This document shows, in pieces, positions 1-8,657 of a stretch of DNA of 64,000 nucleotides. Numbering within the stretch: position 1 is the first letter of the stretch; every line of letters begins with the position of its first letter. The translations under genes and the position numbers were made by a program. The DNA is from Tepidiforma flava (GTDB lineage: Bacteria > Chloroflexota > Dehalococcoidia > Tepidiformales > Tepidiformaceae), in contig NZ_CP115149.1 in the NCBI RefSeq assembly GCF_027594505.1, positions 372,001-436,000 on the forward strand, in the 5' to 3' direction. The notes beneath the pieces are model-generated. The model saw only the letters and a list, made by a program, of their open reading frames with translations, had not been told where the DNA came from and did no database searches.

Positions 1-282
1 GCGGCGCTGTTCGTCAATCGGCGGGGCGAGCGGCTGACGCGGCAGGGCTTCTGGCTGATTTTGAAGAACTACGCGAAGGAGGCGGGGCTGGACACGGCGA
101 TCACGCCGCATACGCTCCGCCACACGTACGCGACGCACATGCTGGCGGGTGGGATGCCGCTGCGGTACGTGCAGGATGCGCTGGGCCACGCGAGCATCTC
201 GACGACGCAGATCTACACGCACCTGACTGACCAGCAGAAGCGGAAGGAGTACGACAAGGCCCATCCGCGGGCCTCGGCGTAG
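1..282 (+). CDS. Tyrosine recombinase XerC/XerD family, C-terminal part (5' partial)
   Basis: The last 93 residues of a tyrosine recombinase; the start and the DNA-grasping N-terminal domain lie before base 1. The catalytic domain shows [12 protein letters not shown] (His and Arg of the active cluster), then the box [15 protein letters not shown], which has the second His and the nucleophilic Tyr. The tail is short and basic. Xer enzymes resolve chromosome dimers at dif. An element integrase cannot be excluded from this fragment, but no attachment site or phage gene follows. The frame is clean to the TAG at 280-282, and a convergent gene ends 3 bases later. Confidence 0.9.
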   Translation, partial: AALFVNRRGERLTRQGFWLILKNYAKEAGLDTAITPHTLRHTYATHMLAGGMPLRYVQDALGHASISTTQIYTHLTDQQKRKEYDKAHPRASA

Positions 283-285
283 GGC

Positions 286-710
286 TCAGGCGCCGGGCGC
301 GCGCAGGAGCTCGAGGAGCGCCGCCCGCGGCACTCCGAGGGAGGCGAAGAACATCGGGCTGCATTCGCCGGATTCGACGAGGGCGGCGGCAAGGTCGCTG
401 CAGCTGATGGTCGCGCTGCCGGCAGCGCGGGCGGCGGCGGCAGCGCGGGAGATCGCCTCGCGGGCGGCGGAGCCGAAGATGACGTCGCGGTCGAGCGGGT
501 CTTCGCCGAGCCCTGGGTGGCCACGAGAGCCTGCTGGACGGCGGCCGGTTCGGGCAGGCCTTCGAGCCCGGCGGAGCGGAGCTGGAGGAGACAGGCCGCC
601 AGCAGGTGCTCCGGCGCGACGATGGCGCAGTTCGTCCGGTAGCAGAGGGCCTGCGCCTCGCGGAGGGCGCGTGCGGCGTCGGCGGCGAGGGTGAGTTCTT
701 CGCTGCTCAT
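286..710 (-). CDS. Stand-alone Clp N-terminal domain protein (one frameshift)
   Basis: About 141 residues that resemble the double Clp-N repeat at the front of ClpA/ClpC, with no AAA+ module behind it. The first repeat reads ALREAQALCYRTNCAIVAPEHLL. The second reads GSAAREAISRAA and ends in GVPRAALLELLRAPGA. The frame breaks once, near 515-525 in a C/G run; the span of 425 bases fits one lost base. Its ATG (708-710) overlaps the recJ stop as ATGA, so it is the last gene of the fabF-recJ operon. Free Clp-N proteins may act as adaptors or decoys of ClpC; that role is inference. Confidence 0.75.
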
Positions 711-2414
711 CCGCCGCGTTCGAGGGGGCGGGCAAGGGCGGAGGGGGCGATATCGAGCACGTCGAGTTCGACGCCCTGCCCGGTGACATCGGGCTGGAGG
801 GAGTAGACGAGGTCGACCTCGGCATCGAGCTCGGCGCCGGCCTGGCGGAAGGCGATGCCGCGCCAGGTGACCGGGCCGTGGCGGACGGTGAGGCGGAGGT
901 GGTCGCCGGTAGCGCCGACGGGTTTGGCCTGGAGGAGGCGGACGCCGCGGCTGAGGAGGACCGGCTTCCGGTTGCCGTGGCCGGTGGGCTCGAAGCGCAT
1001 GAGGCCCTTCACTTCGAGGCCGTCGAGGGCGCTGAGGGGCGCCTCGGCGTCGATGTCGATGACCCGGCGGGGCGGCTCCCAGCCGAGGCGGGCCGCGGCG
1101 GTCGCGGTGAGCCGCTCGCGGAGTTCGTCGAGGTGCTCGTTGCGGACGGTGAAGCCGGCGGCGGCGCGGTGCCCGCCGTGGCGGACGAGCAGGTGCTTCT
1201 CGGCGCGGATGGCTGCGACGATGTCGAAGCCGGGGACGCTGCGGGCGCTGGCGCGGGATTCTTCGGGGCCGCGGGAGAGGACGACGGCGGGCCGGTTGCG
1301 CCGCTCGGCGAGGCGGGAGGCGACGAGGCCGACGATGCCGGGCGCGATCTGGTCGGTGACGACCCAGAGGAGGGAACATCGGCGGGGCCGAGGAGTTCTT
1401 CGGCGAGCTGGGTGGCCTCCTCAGTCTGGCGCTGGCGTTCGCGGTTGAGGGCGTGGAGCTCGTTCGCGAGGTCGAGGGCGCGCCGGAAATCCCGTTCGAG
1501 GAGGAGCTGGAGGGCGATGTTCGCGTGGGCGAGGCGGCCGGCGGCGTTCATGCGCGGGCCGAGGGCGAAGCCAAGCGTCTCGGAGGTGAAGCGCTCAGGG
1601 GTGACGCCGGCGACCCGGGCGAGGGCGGCAAGGCCGGGGCGGAGGCCGCCGGTGCGCATGACCTCGAGGCCGCGCGCGACGATGCGGCGGTTCTCGTCGA
1701 TGAGCGGCGCGACATCGGCGACGGTGCCGAGAGCGGCGAGGTCGATGAAGTCGGCATCCTCGAACGGGCGGCCGAGGTGGTCGTAGAGGACTTCGAGGAA
1801 GCGGTAGGCGACGCCGCAGGCGGCGAGTTCGTCGAACGGGTAGGGCGAATCGATGCGCTTCGGGTTGACGGCGGCGAGGGCATCGGGGATCACCTCGGGC
1901 ACCGTGTGGTGGTCGAGGATGATGACATCGAGGCCGAGTTCGTTGGCGTAGGCGACTTCGGCGACCGAGGAGATGCCGCAGTCGGCGGTGACGAGGAGGG
2001 TCGCGCCGGCGGCAGCGAGGAGCGGACAGCGCCGAAGTTGAGGCCGTAGCCTTCGGTGAAGCGGTCGGGGATGTAGGGCAGCGTGCGGGCGCCGAGGAGG
2101 GTGAGGCCTTCGCGGAGGATGGCGATGGAGGTGACGCCGTCGACGTCGAAGTCGCCGTAGAGGGCGATCAGTTCGCCGTCCTCGATGGCGCGGGCGACGC
2201 GCCGGACGGCGTCGGCCATGCCGGGGAGGAGGAGCGGGTCGTGGGCGGGGAGCAGGTGGGGTTTGTAGAAGGCGTCAGCCTGCTGGCGGGTGGTGATGCC
2301 GCGGGCGGCGAGGACGGCAGCGACGACGGGCGGGAAGCGGGGGATGCCGTTCTGGTGGGCGTAGGGGTCGCGGAGCCGCCAGCGGGGAGGCAGGGCGCCG
2401 ACGAGCTGTGTCAT
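707..2414 (-). CDS. recJ: Single-stranded-DNA-specific exonuclease RecJ (two frameshifts)
   Basis: A 5'-3' single-strand DNA exonuclease of RecF-type recombination and mismatch repair, about 569 residues, the usual length. The DHH phosphoesterase motifs are in order: [12 protein letters not shown] near residue 90, VTADCG near 145, [10 protein letters not shown] near 165. DHHA1 follows, ending in [14 protein letters not shown], and then the OB-like C-terminal domain. Frames change near 2025 and 1375. The ATG at 2412-2414 overlaps the fabF stop (ATGA), and the stop overlaps the start of the Clp-N gene. The gene is therefore translationally coupled on both sides. Coupling to fatty-acid genes looks positional rather than functional. 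Confidence 0.93.
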
Positions 2415-3677
2415 GGCGACGGCCGGTAGGTGCGGAAGATGAGGCTGGAGTTGTGGCCGCCGAAGCCGAGGGAGTTCGTCATCACGGCCTCGAGGCGGGC
2501 CGGGCGGGCGACGTTGGGCACGTAGTCGAGGTCGCAGTCGGGGTCCGGCACCTCGTAGTTGGCGGTGGGCGGGATGACCTGCTTCTGGAGGGCGAGGACC
2601 GAGATTGCGGCCTCGACGGCGCCGGCGGCGCCGAGCAGGTGGCCCGTCATCGATTTCGTGGAGCTGATGGGGAGGTCGTAGGCGTATTCGCCGAAGACGC
2701 GCTTGAGGGCGAGCGTTTCGAGGCGGTCGTTGATGGGGGTGGAGGTGCCGTGGGCGTTGAGGTAGTCGATTTCGTCGGGCTGGAGGCCAGCCTGGCGGAG
2801 CGCGATCTGCATGGCGCGGGCGGCGCCTTCGCCGCGGTCGTCGGGCTGGGTGATGTGGTAGGCGTCGGAGGTGGCGCCGTAGCCGGCGAGCTCGGCGAGG
2901 ATGGCAGCGCCGCGGGCGCGGGCGTGCGCTTCGCTTTCGAGGACGAGGACAGCAGCGCCCTCGGCGAGGACGAAGCCGTCGCGGCGGGCGTCGAAGGGGC
3001 GGGAGGCGCGGGCGGGGTCGGTGTTCGCGGTGGTGAGGGCTTTCGCGGAGGCGAACCCGGCAACGACGATGGGGGTGATGGGGGCTTCGGTGCCGCCGGC
3101 GAGGACGACCTCGGCGTCGCCGCGGCGGATGATGTTGGCGGCTTCGCCGATGCTGTCGGCTCCGCTGGCGCAGGCGCTGACGAGGCAGTAGTTCACGCCG
3201 CGCGCCGAGGCGGATGCTGAGCTGGCCGCTCGTCATGTCGGCGAGCATCATGGGCATGAGGAAGGGCGAGACGCGGCCGGGGCCCTTCGCGCGCATCGTT
3301 TCGTATTCGGCGACGAGGGTGGTGATGCCGCCGATGGCGGTGCCGATGATGATGGCGAGTTCGGAGCCGTTGCCGGGCGCGGGGCGGTAGCCGGACTGGG
3401 CGAGGGCCTCATCGGCGGCGACGAAGGCGAACTGGGTGGCGCGGTCGGCGCGGCGGGCTTCCTTGCGGTCCATGTAGGCGGCCGGGTCGAAGTCGGGGAC
3501 TTCGCCGGCGACCTGCGAGGCGAAGCCATCGGGGTCGAAAAGCGTGATGCGGCGGGTGCCGGAGCGGGCTTCGACGAGGGCCGCCCACGTATCGCAAGCG
3601 TTATGTCCGAGGGGACTGACGATGCCGAGGCCGGTAACGACGACGCGGCGGGCGGAGGTTGGTGCGTTGCTCGTCAC
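2411..3677 (-). CDS. fabF: 3-oxoacyl-ACP synthase II, FabF (one frameshift)
   Basis: Condensing enzyme of fatty-acid elongation, about 422 residues, normal length. The Cys-His-His triad is visible: VSACASG (active Cys, near residue 165), [11 protein letters not shown], and [12 protein letters not shown]. The N-terminus [15 protein letters not shown] is typical. The frame breaks near 3200, just before the active-site Cys. The start is GTG at 3675-3677, with a TACACT -10 box 11 bases before it, so it may have its own promoter downstream of the NAD(P)HX gene. With acpS two genes upstream, this is a small fatty-acid cluster. Confidence 0.95.
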
Positions 3678-3688
3678 GGGTTGCCCTG

Positions 3689-3694
3689 AGTGTA
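3689..3694 (-). promoter_or_regulatory. -10 box of fabF
   Basis: TACACT on the minus strand, 11 bases before the GTG of fabF, in the 30-base gap after the NAD(P)HX gene. No clear -35 box. Predicts a leader of only a few bases. Confidence 0.45.
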
Positions 3695-3707
3695 CATCAG
3701 GATTGGG

Positions 3708-5255
3708 TTAGGTCCCGGACGACACGGGGAGGCGGTCGGCGATGTCGCCGGCGAGGAGGCCGGCGCGGCCGAACTCGGGTTCGGCGGCCTCGGCGACGGC
3801 AGCGTGGAGGTAGACGCCGAGGCGGGCGGCGGTGAAGGGGTCCGCGCCCTGCGCGAGGTAGCCGGCGATGATGCCGGCGAGGACGTCGCCGCTGCCGGCG
3901 GTCGCGAGGAGGGGATTCGCGAACGGACAGAGGGCGGCGGCGCCGCCGGGTTCGGCGACGACGGTGTGGGCGCCTTTGAGGACGACGACGCAGCCGAGCG
4001 CGCGGCGGCCGTGCGGGCGGCGCCGAGACGGTCGCGCTGGACTTCGGGGATGGTGGTGCGGAGGAGCCGCGCCATCTCGCCGGGGTGGGGGTGAGGATGG
4101 CCCGCGGGTGGAGCCGGGCCGGGGCGTCGTCCATGGCGGCGAGGGCGTTGAGCGCATCGGCGTCGATGACGACGCCGCCGGGGCAATCGGCGGTATCGGG
4201 GAGGGCGGCCCAGGTGAACGCGCGGGTGTCATCGGCGAGGGCGAGGCCGGGGCCGATGACGGCCGCACGGGCGGCGGACCACTCCGGGCGGAGCGCCGGC
4301 GCAGCCTCGGCGGCGATGGTGCCTCCCGGGGCGGCGGGCAGCGGCAGCCGGTGGCTTCCGGGAGCGCCGGGGCGAGGCCGGCCGCGAGATCTTCGGCTGC
4401 GGCGATGGTGACGAGCCCGGCGCCGGCGCGGTAGGCGCCGCGGGCGGCGAGCAGGACTGCCCCGCGGTAGCGGCTGGACCCGCCGACGACGAGGACGCGG
4501 CCGAACGTGCCCTTGTTGGCGTCAGCCGGGCGGGCGGGGAGGTGCTGGCGGACCCAGCGGGAGGTGATGAGTTCGAGGGCGACGGCGTTGAGGGCCTCTT
4601 TCGGGATGCCGATGTCGATGACCTGGACGCGTCCGACGGCGTCGCTGCCGGGCGCCTGGTACATCCCGACCTTCGGCAGGCCGAAGGTCACGGTCATGTC
4701 GGGCACGACGAGGAGCGGGTCGACGGCGCCGGAGTCGCTGTCGAGGCCGGTGGGGAGGTCGACGGCGACGACTTTCGGGGGCTGGTAGGAGCCGGCGCGG
4801 ACGGCGGAGAGGGCGGCGAGGGCGCGGCCGACCGGGCTGGCCGGGTCGAGCGGGAGGCGCTGGCCGATGCCGAAGAGGGCATCGATGACGAGGTCGGCGG
4901 CTTCGAGCCGGGCGCGGAGCTGTGCGCCATCGGGGTCGTCCTCGCCCATGAGGAGGGGGACCTCGCGCGCGCGGAGTTCGTCGCACCGGGATTCATCGCG
5001 GTGGCCGGCGGGAAGGTAGACGGCGACCTCGGCACCCCAGTCGTAGAGGTGGCGGGCGGCGACGAGGCCATCGCCGCCGTTGTTGCCGGGGCCGGCGAGG
5101 ACGAGGATGCGGCGGCCTTCGAGGGTGCCGAGGAGCATCCAGGATTCCTGGGCGACGGCGAGGCCGGCTTCCTCCATGAGCTGGGCCTCGCTGGAGCCGG
5201 CGGCGATGGCCGCGGCTTCGAGCTGGCGCATTTCGGCGGCGGTGACGAGCTTCAT
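3708..5255 (-). CDS. nnr: Bifunctional NAD(P)H-hydrate epimerase / ADP-dependent dehydratase (frameshifts)
   Basis: Repairs hydrated NADH and NADPH. The N-terminal half (YjeF_N, residues 1-215) is intact: MKLVTAAEMRQLE, then AGPGNNGGDGLVAARHL (epimerase loop), DALFGIG and VDLPTGLDSDSG. The C-terminal half (ribokinase-like dehydratase) starts at TFGRVLVVGGSSRYRGA and carries TPHPGEMARLL, VVLKGAHTVV and the ATP-site loop ATAGSGDVLAGIIAGYLAQG. The frame is lost near 4350, 4090 and 4005 and returns to the original one. The restored length of about 515 residues is right for the fused enzyme. Its ATG overlaps the probable stop of acpS. Confidence 0.93.
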   Translation of the reverse strand: MKLVTAAEMRQLEAAAIAAGSSEAQLMEEAGLAVAQESWMLLGTLEGRRILVLAGPGNNGGDGLVAARHLYDWGAEVAVYLPAGHRDESRCDELRAREVPLLMGEDDPDGAQLRARLEAADLVIDALFGIGQRLPLDPASPVGRALAALSAVRAGSYQPPKVVAVDLPTGLDSDSGAVDPLLVVPDMTVTFGLPKVGMYQAPGSDAVGRVQVIDIGIPKEALNAVALELITSRWVRQHLPARPADANKGTFGRVLVVGGSSRYRGAVLLAARGAYRAGAGLVTIAAAEDLAAGLAPALPEATGCRCPPPREAPSPPRLRRRSARSGPPPVRPSSAPASPSPMTPARSPGPPSPIPPIAPAASSSTPMRSTPSPPWTTPRPGSTRGPSSPPPRRDGAAPPHHHPRSPARPSRRRPHGRRALGCVVVLKGAHTVVAEPGGAAALCPFANPLLATAGSGDVLAGIIAGYLAQGADPFTAARLGVYLHAAVAEAAEPEFGRAGLLAGDIADRLPVSSGT

Positions 5256-5720
5256 CGGAGGCCTTTCTCCCGGATGAGGCGGAGGGCGTTGTCGCCGCGC
5301 CGCGGGTGTCTTCGGCCTCGGTGAGGCGCGCTCGCCGACGACGGAGGCCATGGCGAGGTCGGCGAGGTGGGTCATGGAGATTTCGAGGCCGCGGAGTTCG
5401 ATCTCCTCGGCGCGCTTGGCGCCGCGGCCGTAGAGGAAGACGAGCGGCTTGCCGCGCCGGTTGGGGAGGATCTCGATGTCTTTCCAGCCGACGCCGCGGA
5501 TGCCGGTGCCGAGGGCTTTCATCACGGCTTCTTTCGCGGCGAAGCGGACGGCGAGCTCCGGGATGCGGCCGCGGCAGTGGGCGATTTCGTCGGGCGTGTA
5601 GACGCGGTTGAGGAAGCGGTCGCCGTGGCGGCGGATGACGTCGGCGATGCGGTGGGTTTCGATGACGTCGATGCCGTGGGCGAACTTGCGCGGGCGCGGC
5701 GGCGCGGTGTCGTCGGACAT
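5252..5720 (-). CDS. acpS: Holo-[acyl-carrier-protein] synthase (3' end probably frameshifted)
   Basis: Transfers 4'-phosphopantetheine from CoA to acyl carrier protein. Family marks are HGIDVIETHRI with the metal-binding Asp, then RFAAKEAVMKALGTG with the Glu and Lys, KDIEILPNRRGKP and ISMTHLADLAMASVVGE. After GER the open frame becomes an unlikely Pro/Arg string and runs into nnr. Shifting near 5320 and again near 5300 gives a tail ending NALRLIREKGLR with a TGA that overlaps the nnr ATG, the pattern seen throughout this window. I take that as the true end. A minus-strand TACGAT lies about 40-45 bases upstream of the ATG. Confidence 0.88.
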
Positions 5721-5830
5721 GAGAATCAGCCTGTTCGTGCAGGGTGGATGACTGTGCTGCGCGGATCGTACGCGAGGGCGGAGATTGGCGCGTGGCCGGG
5801 CCGGCTTTGGCCCGGAGAGAGGTTCCCGGC

Positions 5831-5836
5831 TACGCT
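5831..5836 (+). promoter_or_regulatory. -10 box of folD, leaderless type
   Basis: TACGCT followed by exactly 6 bases and the ATG of folD. There is no Shine-Dalgarno sequence, so transcription should begin at or beside the start codon. A 7-bp GC hairpin at 5796-5815 lies just upstream. Confidence 0.55.
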
Positions 5837-5842
5837 ACGCGC

Positions 5843-6733
5843 ATGCCGGCGAAGCTCATCGACGGGGCGGCGATTGCCGCGGAGATCCGCGCGGAGGTGG
5901 CGCGCGAGGCGGCGGAGCTGCGGGCCGCAGGGGTGACCCCGGGGCTGGCGGCGATCATCGTTGGCGACAACGCCGCGTCGATCAGTTATGTCTCAATGAA
6001 GACGAAGGCGTGCGCGGAAGCCGGCATCTTCTCGGAGACGTTCCGGCTCCCGGCAACGGCGACGGAGGCGGAGGTCGTCGCGCTCATCCGGCTGCTGAAC
6101 GCGGACGCGCGGTTCCACGCCATCCTGCCGCAGCTGCCGCTGCCGCCGCAGGTGAACGAGCTGCGGGTCATCGATGCGATGGACCCGGCGAAGGACGCCG
6201 ATGGGCTCCACCCGGTGAACCTCGGCAAGCTGCTCCGGGGCGAGCTCGACGGGGCGATCCCGTGCACGCCGCACGGGGTGGTGGAGCTGCTGCTGCGGAC
6301 CGGGAACGACCCGGCGGGAAAGCACGTGGTGGTCGTAGGCCGGAGCACGCTGGTCGGGCGGCCGCTGGCGGTGCTGCTTTCGAACAAGGCGCGGGGCGGC
6401 AACGCGACGGTGACCATCTGCCATACGGCGACGCCGGACCTCGCCGAGCACACGCGGCGGGCCGACATCATCGTGATGGCCGCGGGCCGGGCGGGGACCC
6501 TGACGAAGGAGATGGTGAAACCGGGCGCGGTGGTCATCGACGTGGGGGTGAACCGGGTGGACGCGCCGGACCGGCCGAGCGGCTACCGGCTCGTCGGCGA
6601 TGCGGCGCTGGACGTTCGGGAGGTGGCGAGCCAGGTGACGCCGTACACGGGCGGCGTGGGGCCGATGACGGTGGCGATGCTGCTGGTGAACACGGTGCGG
6701 GCCGCGCGGCGGGCGCTGGAGGGGCGGGCGTGA
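5843..6733 (+). CDS. folD: Bifunctional methylenetetrahydrofolate dehydrogenase / methenyltetrahydrofolate cyclohydrolase
   Basis: Interconverts 5,10-methylene-, methenyl- and 10-formyl-tetrahydrofolate with NADP. It has 296 residues and is intact. Landmarks are SYVSMKTKACAEAGI with the catalytic Tyr and Lys, ILPQLPLPPQV, KDADGLHPVNLGKL, the Rossmann fingerprint VVVVGRSTLVGRPLAVLL, and the terminal TPYTGGVGPMTVAMLL. I chose the ATG at 5843 over upstream starts because it fits the leaderless promoter and the family's N-terminus. It heads a plus-strand operon; its stop overlaps the next start as GTGA. Confidence 0.96.
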   Translation: MPAKLIDGAAIAAEIRAEVAREAAELRAAGVTPGLAAIIVGDNAASISYVSMKTKACAEAGIFSETFRLPATATEAEVVALIRLLNADARFHAILPQLPLPPQVNELRVIDAMDPAKDADGLHPVNLGKLLRGELDGAIPCTPHGVVELLLRTGNDPAGKHVVVVGRSTLVGRPLAVLLSNKARGGNATVTICHTATPDLAEHTRRADIIVMAAGRAGTLTKEMVKPGAVVIDVGVNRVDAPDRPSGYRLVGDAALDVREVASQVTPYTGGVGPMTVAMLLVNTVRAARRALEGRA

Positions 6734-7208
6734 CACCGCCCGAGCGGGTGGCCGCGGCGCTGCGCGCGCTCGGGCTGCCCGGCGAGGTGCGGGTGTTCGA
6801 AGCGAGCACCGCCACGGCGGAGGAGGCGGCGGCGGCTGTCGGGTGCGAAGCGGGGCAGATCGTGAAGACGCTGTTCTTCCTCGCCGACGGGCGGCCGACG
6901 ATGGTGCTCGCGGCGGGGGACCGGCAGGTGGACACCGGGGCGCTCGCGCAAATCCTCGGGGTCGGCCGGAAGCGGCTGAAAATGGGCTCGCCGGAGGAGG
7001 TGCGGGCGCACACCGGCTACGAGGTCGGGGGCGTGGCGCCGGTCGGCTGGCCCGCCGGGGCGGATGTGGTGGTGGACGACTCGCTGCGGCGGTTCGAGAC
7101 GGTGTGGGCCGCTGCGGGGCGCCGAACGCGGTGTTCGAAGCCAACGTCGAGCGGCTCGCGGCGGCGATCGGCGGGCAGTGGGCGCGCATCAGCCGGGAGC
7201 GCGAATGA
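6730..7208 (+). CDS. YbaK/EbsC-type aminoacyl-tRNA deacylase (one frameshift)
   Basis: About 159 residues of the YbaK fold, which removes wrongly attached amino acids such as Cys from tRNA-Pro. Seen: GCEAGQIVKTLFFLADG with the conserved Lys, VLAAGDRQVD, GSPEEVRAHTGYEVGGVAPVG, and the end PNAVFEANVERLAAA. The frame breaks near 7115 in a GC run. The GTG start overlaps the folD stop, and the restored TGA overlaps the next ATG. The amino-acid specificity cannot be read from sequence; it may be a general editing protein (YbaK group) rather than ProX. Confidence 0.85.
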
Positions 7209-8128
7209 GCGCGGCGGCACAGGCCGAACGGGCCGGGGGCCCCATGCCCCTGCTCATGGCGATGCGGCCGTACCAGTGGCCGAAGAACGCCGTCGTCTTT
7301 GCGGCGTTCGTGTTCAGCGCGGGGAGGCGTGGACGCCGGGCGACCCGGAGAGCTGGTGGCCGCTGCTCTGGCGGTCGCTGGTGCTGTTCGGCATGTGGTG
7401 CCTCGCTGCCTCGGCGACGTACCTGCTGAACGACGTCCGGGACCGGGAAGCGGACCGCCTGCACCCGCGGAAGCGGCTGCGGCCGATCGCGAGCGGGCGG
7501 GTGAACACCGGCACGGCACTCGCCGCTGCAGGGGTGCTGACCGCGGCGAGCGTCCCGGGGGCGTTCGCGCTCGACCCGGTGGCGGGGCTGGTGCTGGGGG
7601 CTACGTCGCGCTGATGGCCCTGTACTCTCTCGGGCTGAAGCGGGTCGCCATCCTGGACATCCTGCTGCTGAGCGCGGGGTGGTGGGGCGCGCCGTGAGCG
7701 GGGCGGCGGCGATCGAAGTCGACATCAGCCCGTGGCTGTACGTGTGTTCGAGCTTCGCAGCCTTCTTCGTGGCCACGACGAAGCGGTGGGCGGAGTTCCG
7801 GCAGCTGGGCCCGGAGGCGGCGAAGCACCGCCCGTCGCTGGCGGCCTACAACGCGGAGGTGCTGGAGCTGATGCTCGGCGTGAGCGCGGCGGGGGCGCTG
7901 CTCAGCTACTCGCTCTATACGATCGAGTCGGCGCGGGTGCCGGCCGACGGCTCGATGGCGCTGACGATCCCGTTCGTCGCGTTCGGGCTGTTCCGGTTCC
8001 TGCTGCTGATGAGCGGGCCGCGGCAGGCGGAGGCGCCGGACCGGGTGCTGTTCACGGACCCGCAGGTGCTGCTGGCGGTCGCGGGGTTCACGGCGACGGC
8101 CCTCGCGGTGCTGGTGGCGCACCGCTAG
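7205..8128 (+). CDS. UbiA-family prenyltransferase, decaprenyl-phosphate phosphoribosyltransferase-like (three frameshifts)
   Basis: An integral membrane enzyme of about 308 residues. The N-terminus MRPYQWPKNAVVFAAFVF, the Asp-rich motif YLLNDVRDREADRLHPRKR and the later TTKRWAEFRQLGPEAAKHRP match the branch that moves phosphoribose onto polyprenyl phosphate (known from mycobacterial arabinan synthesis). About eight hydrophobic spans are present. Frames change near 7320, 7600 and 7680. ATG overlaps the stop of the YbaK-like gene (ATGA). Whether this cell makes an arabinose or ribose glycan is unknown, and another polyprenyl acceptor is possible. Confidence 0.82.
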
Positions 8129-8144
8129 GATGGGCGGGGAGCCG

Positions 8145-8525
8145 ATGGCAGGGTATTCCGAGCTGGTTCGCGACCATTTCGAGCACCCGAGAAACGCCGG
8201 GGTGCTGGAGGGCGCCGACGGCGAGGGCGAGCGTTCGAACCCGGTCTGCGGCGACCGGATGCGGGTGATGATCCGGGTGGCGGACGGGCGCATCGCAGCG
8301 GTGCGGTGGCAAACACGGGGCTGCCCGGCGGCGATTGCGACGAGTTCGTTCGCGAGCGAGCTGGTGACGGGGTGGACGCTGGAGGCGGTGCGGGGGCTGA
8401 CGCGGGAGGCGATCGCGGAGGCGATGGGCGGGCTGCCGCGGGATAAGGTGCACTGCAGCGTGCTGGCGGCGGACGCGCTCAAGGCAGCCATCGCGGATTA
8501 CGAGGCGAAGCTAGCGAAGCGGTAG
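8145..8525 (+). CDS. IscU/NifU-like iron-sulfur cluster scaffold
   Basis: Scaffold on which Fe-S clusters are built; 126 residues from this start. The three cluster Cys are visible in NPVCGDRMRV, QTRGCPAAIA and KVHCSVLAADAL, along with the N-terminal YSELVRDHFEHPRN signature. The earlier ATG at 8130 is possible, but GGGGAG lies 3-8 bases before 8145 and family N-termini begin at this point. It is the last gene of the folD run. No cysteine desulfurase is adjacent. Intact. Confidence 0.88.
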   Translation: MAGYSELVRDHFEHPRNAGVLEGADGEGERSNPVCGDRMRVMIRVADGRIAAVRWQTRGCPAAIATSSFASELVTGWTLEAVRGLTREAIAEAMGGLPRDKVHCSVLAADALKAAIADYEAKLAKR

Positions 8526-8602
8526 CGCGCGGCATCGGGGAATTCCCGCACGTCCCGGATCGTTCCGGCGGTTCAACGCGCCGTCCACCGGATGGTTCCC
8601 CT

Positions 8603-8614
8603 GTTCGGCCGAAC
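8603..8614. promoter_or_regulatory. 12-bp palindrome upstream of the CAP gene
   Basis: GTTCGGCCGAAC, a perfect inverted repeat 44 bases before the CAP-protein ATG and after the IscU stop. It may be an operator; no matching regulator is evident nearby. Confidence 0.3.
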
Positions 8615-8657
8615 TTCCAACCGGGCCCACCAGGCATCCGCGGGCCCGGGGGATGAC

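Noticed and set aside
1-282. Integrase of a mobile element at the window edge
   Set aside because: No attachment repeats, tRNA target or phage genes nearby; the fragment fits chromosomal Xer equally well. Left open.
2408-3220. 270-codon plus-strand frame rich in Val, Gly and Glu across fabF
   Set aside because: It is the mirror of fabF, with low complexity and no start signal. The minus strand has the KAS active sites.
286-5720. Gene decay or a degrading genomic island
   Set aside because: Catalytic residues are complete on both sides of each break, there are no internal stops in the restored frames, and essential genes elsewhere are affected equally.
7205-8128. Programmed frameshifting in the prenyltransferase and other genes
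   Set aside because: No slippery heptamer with a downstream structure, and dozens of unrelated genes show the same breaks; sequencing error is simpler.
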